A stretch of 64,000 nt of DNA from Lota lota (Eukaryota > Chordata > Actinopteri > Gadiformes > Lotidae). Below are positions 12,441 to 29,224 of the stretch, one piece after another. Position numbers and translations under genes: made by a program. The notes beneath the pieces were generated by a model. The model made no database searches, had not been told where the DNA came from, and saw nothing but the letters and a program-made list of their open reading frames with translations. The stretch covers positions 687,501-751,500 of the forward strand of contig JACYXH010000113.1 in the NCBI GenBank assembly GCA_026745465.1, written 5' to 3'. Every line of letters starts with the position of its first letter. The stretch's first letter is position 1.

Positions 12441-13894
12441 CTGGCAGAGGGTATAACAGGTTCGTATAATGTGGTGGTGTATTTTATTGCTGCATTTTTA
12501 TCTTTTGAATTTTCAGCTACAGTACAACGCTACTCCATCTAAAACATCCTTGAGTATCTTTTGGGACGATGTTTCTGGATGACTTAAGTCTGTGGCCCAA
12601 ATCAACGACAGTAACAAAGTGGGTGGTTAATGCCTTTGCAATCCAATATACATCAAGAGCCTGGAGCGATCCAGCATCTGGCTTTCTATTCCACCTCCTA
12701 CACACTGGATAGGATGACTTGAGTGTCATGCAGATTGGATTGCAGTGTGACTGAATTATGCAAACAATGGGAAGGAACAATGGATACTAGGAACAATGGG
12801 AAGGAACAATGGATACTAGGAACAATGGATGAAGGACTAATTGCATTCCGAATGGACAAAATCTGACAAGAAAATAACTGAGAAGATGAAAATGAACCAG
12901 AACATTTTTGTAAATGGTTATTCAAGCTTGACAGTCTGCGACGTGGCTGCCCTTCCTACCCCCGACATGATCGATGGCTGGCATGCCCTGTGGATCTTCT
13001 GTACTCCTGTGCTGAGACGCAAGTCTTTCGCGGGCTGAATTGTAATGTATTGGACGAGGCTAGCTGGATCTGGGAGATGGGTCCCCTTGAATCAGAAACC
13101 ATCTTAGAAACATCCCAACTAGGGTCCTCTTCAAGCTGCAGTTGTGTTCTTCTTCAGATGAGGAAGTAAAGAGACCCTAACTGGGGCTTCAAGATCTATG
13201 AGGAGTAACATTGAAATGTGCTCCATGGTTCTCCACTGTAAGAGTTAGGTTGTATTCTAGTCGCTAAGTGTTCGAGCCCTCACATCCTACCCTTGGCATT
13301 TCTCCTTGGGGAGTCCCTGTCACGGTCCTGACGGATGTTCCTGTTCATGTAACTGATGTTACGACAGCCTTATGAACACTTGCTTATTTTTGAGGGGGAA
13401 CATCTACAGAACTGTAGACTTAAGATAGCACAGTGTCCTAGCATGCATCTCAGGTCACTCAGACCACACCCAGATCAATAAGGCAACACTCATGCAATTT
13501 GAATGCAATGTTTTTGAGAGTAGCAAGAAAGTGAACAAAAAGCATCAGATGTTTGTTTTTTTGTACGCTAGTGAACCTTGTTTATTGGTAGTAGTTAATT
13601 ATATGGGAACTGTATAGTCAAAATTATTTGTACATATACCAACAGCAACAAACTACTAGATCGCCTCAAGGTAAGTCTGTTGGCTGTATTTTGCGAAGAT
13701 GATCAAAGGACCACAAGATCTTCATCGTCGTTCAACTCAAGGTGAGGTGCTGGTTAGGTATTGCTGGTTTGTACTGGAACGTTAGGATTCCAGTGACTGT
13801 TTTGGGCTTTCTGCCAAGGTTGGTAGTTAGAAATATGCAGTTTGTGAACCTCTTATGCCGCAGTACTGTGAGTTGTGGATGTTGATTCACCTGG

Positions 13895-14170
13895 GAGGGC
13901 ATCTGGCAGTATGATAAGGATTGGCATTTGCGTAACATCATCACCACCTTATGGTGTCTGGCAGTACAATCAGGATTGGCATTTGCGTAACCTCATCACC
14001 ACCTTATTATGGCGTCTGGCAGTATGTTCAGGATTGGCATCTGCGTAACCTGATCACCTTATTATGGCGTCTGGCAGTATGTTCAGGATTGGCATTTGCG
14101 TAAGCTGATCACCTTATTATGGCGTCTGGCAGTATGTTCAGGATTGGCATTTGCGTAACCTCATCACTAA
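13895..14170. repeat. ~55-bp minisatellite, 5 copies
   Basis: Units share GTCTGGCAGTATGTTCAGGA and TTGGCATTTGCGTAACCT with short length variation. Confidence 0.9.
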
Positions 14171-15785
14171 CAAGCGTACCTAATTAGATCATCTGGCGGT
14201 TCCCTATTTCTATCAGTAACCCTCTGCAATATTTGATCACTTTATTGTGCTTTAGGTAGTGCACTCATAATGAAACATAACATTTTTATAAAATCCCGCA
14301 AAACTACTTCGATAATTGCTCTCTACAACTGACTCTCACTGCGTTCTTGCGTAAACATTTTTGAGTTGCGTGTATGATGCAGAGATCGTTGAAGGCTGCA
14401 ACATTTTAATAACAATTTGGAATATCCATACTGCGGCTCCTTTGACCTACAACAACCCAGCAGCTGAATATGGCTAAGTATCATTTTACCATTACTATTA
14501 TATTACCATTGATACTGCTAGTGTTTTAAATATCTGGGCTGTGATTGGCCCAGTTAAACCCAACCAAATGGGCCAGTTAAACCCTAACCCTACAGAGCTG
14601 AAATTGTAACTGTAGTTTGTGTCACAAGGTGTCTGCCTCCACACCCAGCTCCATCCCTCGCTGCGGTCTCCCCACTGGGCTAAAAAGGACTCCATAACGG
14701 TGAGGTCAATGCACTTTCAGTTTCAGTGCTTGGGCTGAATAAATTCTGTCTTCTCTGTGTTGTCTCTACTAGACTTCAGAAATAAAAGGAGGGGTTCAAT
14801 GTAAACATGCTTATTTGTGTAAAAACTAATGGAATGGCTGTTCAGAAGAGTCAAATAAGTTTAATTGTTGCGCAAATGCTACCATAAAACTGCGGCTGTA
14901 GATTAAATCCCACATAACATAAGCAAACTAAGAACAGTTGTTCCTCTTAAGCACCCTGACTATTGTATTGTATTTTAGTTTATTCTTGGTGAGGCCATGA
15001 TGTAAAGCTCATTGAAGAGTAGTGACAGATTCAGACATACTACATCTTTTGCCTACACTCATTGACTTGGAAAATGAGGCAGGACAGGTTTTTATAGGAA
15101 AGGATTTAAAAATTGCATCACTTCCTGTGTTTGGTAATTGTTGTTCCCACGTGATTCCAGCATGTGATGTTGATATCTTGGCATCGTGATGTCTTGTTAT
15201 TAAATGGATGATTGTTTTGTGTTAACAGTGGGGGCAGCTCCAGTCCTTGCTATCCTGAACCTGTATGACGCACAAGATGTCAAGCCAACCGCGCAGGTGA
15301 GCGTTTGATATGGATGGTTTCACATTGATACCTATCGTATTTACCCATTATTTTCTGTAATGTTATATTACCTTCTCAAAGTGATCTATGCAGAGTGGTT
15401 GGAGGTAGATGTGGTCGAGGAAGCATTGCACCAGGCTCACTAGTGTTAGTGGCATTCGATAGTGTAATTGAACTTGCTGTTGTGATATTCATAGAATATA
15501 TTTGTTACCGTGTGTTGACATCAATGTTAATGATTATGGAGTTACAATGATTTATATTGCATGTGAATATGCTTGATTGTGATTGGTTCAGTACCTTGAC
15601 TCGGTGTGTGGAAGTTCGCCTTTCTTAAGACTGCTAACCTGTATGTCTCTAGTTAATAAATAAAGCTAATATGTTATACCACAGCTAATATGTTATAGCA
15701 CGTCGTCTTCCGAGATTTAATTGCATGTACATATTGTACAAAACAAGACCGCTGTGTAAACGTGTTTACAAAGATGCTGTCTGAC
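14171..15785. other. AT-rich stretch without a recognised gene
   Basis: No family-recognisable frame. The one exon-like segment is 15229-15296, described under the candidate start exon at 4364. Confidence 0.4.
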
Positions 15786-15791
15786 TTTACA

Positions 15792-16095
15792 GGATCCCCT
15801 GGACCAGGGTGGACCGGAGGCTGAGGACCAGAGGGTAACCAGATTCCCTAGACCAGGCATGGGGCACCAGCGTGGACCAGAGGCCGGGGACCAGAGGAGA
15901 ACCACATCCGCTGGACCAGGCATGGGGCACCAGGGTGGACCGGAGGCTGAGGACCAGAGGGTAACCAGATCCCCTGGACCAGGCATGGGGCACCAGGGTG
16001 GACCGGAGGCTGAGGACCAGAGGGCAACCAGATCCCCTAGACCAGGCATGGGGCACCAGGGTGGACCGGAGGCTGAGGACCAGAGGGTAACCATC
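15792..16095. repeat. 63-bp minisatellite, ~5 copies
   Basis: The unit contains GGACCAGGCATGGGGCACCA and GGACCGGAGGCTGAGGACCA. Because 63 is a multiple of three, the plus frame stays open (GMGHQGGPEAEDQRVTRSP repeats) from an acceptor-like TTTACAG to TGA at about 16108. This openness follows from unit length and is weak evidence of coding. Confidence 0.9.
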
Positions 16096-17334
16096 GCCAT
16101 GCTGCTCTGAAACGCTAAATGCCCAGAGGTTATCTTTAGTTTTTGTAAACGACTGTAGAGGGAGATTTTTTAGTTTGTGAATTTTCACTGTGAATTCTTC
16201 CTAAGCTGTGATTTGAGGTAATATTTTGGGTCATCTTAGTCACGTGAGCTATCTTTGCTCCTATTGCTGATACTACTACTACCATAGTTTATACATTTCT
16301 AATTAAGTCAACTTGTAAACTTAAGGAAGTTGGATATTCGCTACCCTTTTGCAAATGCAAAAAGGGCGTGCAGGTTTTACATCCCCAGGTTTGTTACCAG
16401 ATGTTAGACCCAACTACCGCTGTTTGATAGCAGACCGGGACGCCATGGCGGAGGGGAGCTGATGGTGGAGCCGTGCTGGAGGTCCTGCCTGACGAAGGAT
16501 GTCCCGGTCGGGGCGAATGAAGTTCAGCTCTAAAGTGATTATCACACTCACTGCTACTGAACTGTTTTTGTCCTTAAATCTGTTACGGCAGCCATCACTT
16601 ATGGTGGCTGATTTAGAGAAAAAATGGGTTAATGGAGCCACTGGTGAATACGTTTTATTTAGACTCTCTAACTCCTAAATGCAAAGGCTACAGAGTCTGT
16701 GCTACTGCTGCACAAGTTGTATAGTTTATTTTAACAAATTATAGTAAGTCTGTCGGCTGAGGTGGGAGACTGTATACTGATATTTGTATACTGATTTAAA
16801 GTGGATTTGCATTGTGAATAGATGAAGCTGATGACCAGGAACAACACGAGGCCTACGATGTGACTGCTTAAGTCTTTGGAAGGTTAATACCAACGTCAAC
16901 CTTTTTTCTACGTCATTTGACAACCACAGCTGTTGAATTCACAGAATGTTTTACTATTTTCCTGAATAACAAATTGCCAAGAGTGTGCATGTTTCTTAGT
17001 GCAAGTTTAAAATATAAAATGAATCTTCCATTCCTCTTTTACACTCATGCCAGCACTTTGGTTCAGAATGATTTAAACGAGGCGTCCAAAGAATAAATGG
17101 CTCAACTACTACCACTGTGTTTGTTAGCGGACCAGGAATCCTTGGCTGAGGAGAGCTGATGCTGGAGCTGTGCATCTGGAGGAAGTGTTACTGGTAAGTT
17201 AGCATAAACTGCATTGCTTCCATTCAGACAACGACTGCAAACGACCAACGTTACCACACCATTCAAACCACTGCCTGTGTTACCAGACCAAACTACTGCT
17301 GTGTTTGTTACCAGACCAGACAAACTACCACTGT

Positions 17335-17700
17335 TCGTTACCAGACTAAATAATGCTGTAGTTACAAGACAAACTACCACTGTTCATTACCAGACCAGAC
17401 TAAATAATGCTGTAGTTACCAGACAAACTACCACTGTTCGTTACCAGACCAGACTAAATAATGCTGTAGTTACCAGACAAACTACCACTGTTCATTACCA
17501 GACCAGACTAAATAATGCTGTAGTTACCAGACAAACTACCACTGTTCATTACCAGACCAGACTAAATAATGCTGTAGTTACCAGACAAACTACCACTGTT
17601 CATTACCAGACCAGACTAAATAATGCTGTAGTTACCAGACAAACTACCACTGTTCGTTACCAGACCAGACTAAATAATGCTGTAGTTACCAGACCAGACG
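17335..17700. repeat. 54-bp minisatellite, ~7 copies
   Basis: Unit built on AAATAATGCTGTAGTTACCA plus GACAAACTACCACTGTTC. 54 is a multiple of three, which explains the open frame of 18-residue repeats. Confidence 0.95.
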
Positions 17701-19134
17701 TTGAGACGAAACCACTGCTGTTTGTTGCCAGACCAGGACTCCGTGGCGGAGGGGAGCTGATGGCGGAGCCGCGCTGGAGGACCTAACTGCTGAAGGACAT
17801 CCCTCATGGGGATAATGACACCCGTCTCTAAAGTGATTATCACTCACACCGCCACCTCAATGGAATAGAGTGCTACTGCCACTACTAAACTAGCCACTGA
17901 TGAAGAAAAACCTACTTATAGGACACTTCTTGACAGCAAAATATTTGATTTAATTTTGGAGCATGATCATGGGAAGATGCAGGCAGCAAAGCTACCAAGC
18001 ATACATTCAGTGAGACAATAGGTGTACATGATTCTTATATCACATCGTGGGTAGTAAGTACAAAGGAAACGAAGGTGATGGGGGAGTGACCGTCGTGGAG
18101 AGTTTAGGATTGGCCATGGCTGAAGTCAGTCATGGCGGGAGAGACCAAGTTGAATTGTGGTACACTATGGCCTCAGTATCAGACTTCATGGCTACAGTGG
18201 CAATGCAAATGCAAACTAGCTTAACACCTTTCAATTAGAGAAAGGAACGGAGGGATCTCTAGGTCCAAGGAGAATGTATACAAATTCCTTTTCAATTGAC
18301 TAGTAATTATATAAACAAGGTTTATATAATTAGTATATAATTGTATATTATAGTTACGATTAATTTTTCCACGACTCAACTGTCACTGCAGCCATCCCTT
18401 CTAATCAAAATGATTTTGAGAAAGCATTCCCTGGGTTAATGGCGCTATGAGATAACAGGATTTATTTCGACTCAGTTTTGTTCTAAATGTGACTGCTGTA
18501 GGGCCTGCTCTACTTTCTCACATAAGTTCTAAAAGTTGTATTTTTATAATTTAATAAATGATAAGTCTTTCTGCTGAGGTTCGAGACGGCTTTTGTTCAT
18601 CTCCTGATTGTGTTGTGACTAGATGACGCAGATGACCCTCCAGGATCAGCGTGGAGGACTGCCATGTGACTGCTGAGGACTTTGGAAGGTAAACGGCAGC
18701 AGTTGGTCAACAGTGTGTTCTGCATGTCATGTGACCACCAGAGTTATGCTCTTGAATTAAAAAGTTATGTTCTTGAATTCAGTTTTCTGACTAACCGGTA
18801 ACTGAAGATGCTTGGCATTTGCCACAGTTTCTATGTAAGGGCAAGTTGGAATGAAAGAAAAATCATATTTCATTCTCTTTAACACTCCAGCCAGCACTTT
18901 GGTTTAAACAGGGTGTCCAAAGAATATACCCACCCACCCATGGCTCAACTACTACCACTGTGTTTGTTACCAGACCAGGAATCCTTGGCTGAGGAGAGCT
19001 GATGGAGGAGCCATGCATCTGGGCCAAGACTACCAATCTACCTGCCAACAAGCATTACTGGTAAGTTTGCATGAACTGTATTGTTTACTGTCAGACATGA
19101 CCGCAAACGACCAATGTTGTCACACCATTCAAAC

Positions 19135-19445
19135 CACTGGTGTGTGTTACCTGACCATCACACTACCACTGATACCATACCACACAAACCACTGGTGTGT
19201 GTTACCTGACCATCACACTACCACTGATACCATACCACACAAACCACTGGTGTGTGTTACCTGACCATCACACTACCACTGATACCATACCACACAAACC
19301 ACTGGTGTGTGTTACCTGACCATCACACCACCACTGATACCATACCACACAAACCACTGGTGTGTGTTACCTGACCATCACACTACCACTGATACATACC
19401 GCACAAACCACTGGTGTGTGTTACCTGACCATCACACTACCACGG
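19135..19445. repeat. 55-bp minisatellite, ~5-6 copies
   Basis: Unit built on ACCACTGGTGTGTGTTACCT plus GACCATCACACTACCACTG. It occupies the same relative position in its duplicated block as the 54-bp array but has a different sequence. Confidence 0.93.
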
Positions 19446-19600
19446 TGGTTGTGAGCGGACATTGAGTCCCAACTAGCACTGTTTGTTACCACCAGGAAGG
19501 CGTGGCAGAGGGAAGCTGATGGCAGAGCCGTGCTGGAGGACCTGCCTGGTGAAGGACGTCCTTGTGGGGCGAGTGACACCCGACTCTAAAGGGAAAACCA

Positions 19601-20500
19601 CTGAGGAGAGAGAGCTGAAGCAGGAGCCGTGCATCTGGAAGGTGAATGTGGTACTGGTGGTCCTCGTAGTACAGGGCAGGATGGGGTGTTGGGCTCTCTA
19701 TCACATGGTACTGGGTTCCACCCCCAAGTTCTCCGACTACATGTAATGCATCTGAATTCAGTAGGTCTCTTTGGATATGAGTGTCTGCTGAATAACTGAA
19801 TGTTGTATTGAATAATGAGAAAAATGTGTCATCCATCTTTGTAAGGCGCGGTTGAAATACTGTGTTCAGTCTGGGGCAGACACACCAGAGCTGCATCACA
19901 GCTGTATCTCTGAACAGCTCAAGTCCTGCAGGTCAGTAGTCCACTGCTAAGATAACATGGATATTGTGTTCATTTACTACAGTAGTAATAAGCTATTGAT
20001 TACCTGACACTGCTTAGACAAATACAGTCTTAAAGTGAACAATTTGCAACTTTTCAGTGACCAACAAACAGCGCTTCATCAGAGCTGAGGTCATCGCTGG
20101 ACTGGATTCATCTCCTACACACTCACACAACTTGACTTTGTCACCATATGTTGCACACTAGGATACCTCCTAGTGTGTTCCATCAAGGTTTCCTTCCCAC
20201 AGTGGGAAGCTCCTTGTCCTTCAAGGAGTTAGGGTTCAGTGTTAGGGAAAGAGTTAGGGTGAGATGGTTGAATACATGGGCTGGTTTCACAATATACCGC
20301 TCTAATTGTTTTCAAAATTGGACTGGACAATGGACAAGGCTTCCCCAAAATGTTTCAATGTATGCAAAAAATGTTAGAATGTATACTAATGGAGTTTTAT
20401 AATATAAAATCATATGAAACTCCTACCTTGTTGTGTTGCTTTCTCAGCATGTTGTGAGGTAAGTTAAATGTCATAATGAGTTGACTAATACACGTATATA
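19601..20500. other. Stretch without a recognised gene
   Basis: Only short frames; no splice-supported coding segment that I trust. Confidence 0.4.
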
Positions 20501-20514
20501 TTACCATTATACAA

Positions 20515-26775
<6,261 letters not shown>

Positions 26776-27020
26776 TCTGCCGCAGTACATTATTAATAAA
26801 CTATGATCCCTGGACGGTTATGTCGTCGTTATGCAGATGACACCCCGCGTAGCGTCAAAACACCCCGTCCTTTTAAAGACGCATAGCCTACATTGTCAAG
26901 TCACGCTGTCATATGCTTGTGCCTATTTTTATAACCATGACAAAGAAATAAAACGCTTCCGGAAATCGTCTCCTAAGTCCTCCGACTTTTTATCTCTCGA
27001 GCGCACGAGGAAGTGATCTA

Positions 27021-27021
<1 letters not shown>

Positions 27022-27102
<81 letters not shown>
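27022..27102. repeat. (GT)n microsatellite
   Basis: About 40 uninterrupted GT units ending in TACGTACGTGCG. Confidence 0.95.
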
Positions 27103-27104
<2 letters not shown>

Positions 27105-28650
27105 TACGTGCGCATACGTGTCTGCAGTCTTGACATAAGACTGCGATGATGAGTTCTGCTCAGTTACCTTGGAAACCAGCAGGAGGTGGCGAAGGAGCAG
27201 GTAATTGTCGGCCTCACCTCCCCCCTCCCATCTACTAAGCCTAGGAGAGGGCTTACCAGCCAAAAGAAAGTCACGTGTTGGCCTATATCTGGCGCGGTCG
27301 AGCAGGGAAATCACATTCGCACCAGACCTTGGCTGATCTGCAAAGCAAAGCTACTGAAGTGTCAAATTCGATGCTCCTTTTTAGAGATTCCTGAGTGGGT
27401 GAGCTGATATGCGTAACGAGTCTGTGGGGTTGGCGCCCTCTAGTGGCTGAGCGTTGTTACAGGTACTGAAAGAAAACTAAACTGTTGGTCTCAGTACCGC
27501 TATAACCAATTTATGACGACTATACATTGTGAGGTATTGAGCGTCATCTTGAAAGGTTTCTGCACATTGACAAACATGGGTAACATGGTAATTGTTCAAG
27601 TCACAACATCATTGCATTTATTAAAAACATTGTATTTGTATTCTTTTTAGACTTTGTGCTGACACCAAAAGCTAATAAACAAAAAATAAAGACTACGCAG
27701 TGGTCATTTATTTAGGTCTAAAGAAGAACAAATATATTAATATAAGATTCCATGCAGTGCCATTGTTGAAACGCAAATAGTAGACTATAAATGTCTAATT
27801 TAAAATAAAAAATATTGAAATAACATCTTATTCCCATTTCAATATAGAAACCTGTCGTGAGAAAATATCAGAATGTACACTCTTATTAAATATACTTTTC
27901 AATATATTCAAGTTACATGTGTTTTTTCCCCATTGGGAGAGAACAGCATGTGTGATTTTGGACAGGACGATGTTTTCTAAGCCTATCAACGTACAATATG
28001 TTATTTGGCTCTTGTGATGTGGATCGTGGCTAAACAGCGCCCCCTGCTGACGACTCCGCCTGAACAGCTGGCAGCGCTTTGTTTAATTCCACGTTGTACC
28101 TGTGAGATGGAGGCACAGGATCAAGTCAGCGTAATCCATGTATAAGTGTTATAATATTGATTATTTGTTGTTCATGTCAAAGACCTGGGTTGAATACTTG
28201 TGATTAAACAATTAGAGAATACTTTTCTAAAGGTGAAGCCAGTAAAACACGGTAGGACTAATAGTATAACCAGTGAAAGTGATTTGGTTTCTATAAAAAA
28301 CGAAATTCCCTCCCAGTTAGGAAACCTTGTAGAGAACTAAAAATTGACTTTAAAGACACGTAACAACTTAACACCTTGACTTAACCACCGCTTAACCAAT
28401 GCCTAAACTATCCCACCTTTAATCTAATACCTAGACTTAACTGCTTACCGAATACATGAACTTCACCATCTCTAATGGAATGGCTAATTATCTCTCACCC
28501 AAGAATGAAAACCTTACCCCCCCCCCCCCCCCCTCCTGAACTGCACTTAACTTATGTTTTTTGACACAGCTCCCTAGGTTAAGTTAAGTTACAGTGACTC
28601 AGCAAAACATATTTGTATTTTTCTTTTTCTTTTTCTTTGTTAGGAGCCGG
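27103..28650. other. mpc2 3'-flank / likely 3' UTR
   Basis: AT-rich and ORF-poor, with a poly-C run at about 28517-28533. A copy of the satellite motif CCTCCCCCCTCCCATCTAC sits at 27217-27235. Confidence 0.4.
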
Positions 28651-29182
28651 TCAATGTTTCCTCAAAATATAAACTTTTGATAATTGCCTCCAGATCCTGA
28701 ACATCTGCGTGGCCCCTGCTATCCCGAGGAACAAGTTCACGGCGAACAGATTCCAGACCCTGGGAATGATGACCAGGGAATACCGAGACCACAGAATTCC
28801 TGGGAGAGAGTTGAAGCGAGAAACAAATAGGTAAATAAACAGAACGACTTTGGCAATATTTTAACTAACAAACTATTATCCGTATCCGCAACAGTCAAAC
28901 TCTTCTTTCCCTAATGCTATTTCACAATGTGACATTGTTTCAAACTGTTCTTGAAAGATTAAACTGTCACTTTTGTACTCGAGTTGCGTTTATTGATGCA
29001 TGGTAACCAAACTGAAGCAGTAAAAGTGTTCCAATGTGAAGAGGGTCACTCGTTGCTAGCGTGTAGCTTTGTGTAATCGGAAGACCTGTTTATGGAAAAA
29101 GTCCAGGGTTCCAACGAGTCAGAATGGCCTATTTGTCTACTAAGCAGGCATGCAATGTATGACACGCACACACACACACACA

Positions 29183-29224
<42 letters not shown>

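Larger units (their letters stand above)
9508..13548. mobile_element. ~4-kb element with ~545-bp inverted arms
   Basis: The left arm (about 9508-10055) is an imperfect reverse complement of the right arm (about 13005-13548). Shared blocks include GATGCATGCTAGG against CCTAGCATGCATC, GGGACTCCCTGAGGAGAAA against its complement, and GGGGACCCATCT. The interior holds two minisatellites and short unique stretches with no transposase. This fits a non-autonomous long-inverted-repeat (foldback-like) DNA element. No target-site duplication could be fixed because the outer ends have decayed. Confidence 0.7.
16400..19600. repeat. Diverged ~1.3-1.8-kb tandem duplication
   Basis: Block 16400-17260 recurs, diverged, at 17708-19150, and its first part again at 19470-19600. 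Markers are GGCGGAGGGGAGCTGATGG near 16450/17742/19505 and GGAATCCTTGGCTGAGGAGA near 17136/18978. Each of the first two copies ends in its own minisatellite. Confidence 0.8.

Noticed and set aside
17214..17786. 190-codon repeat ORF
   Set aside because: Openness is explained by the 54-bp (3n) unit; the peptide is a pure repeat with no flanking conserved sequence.
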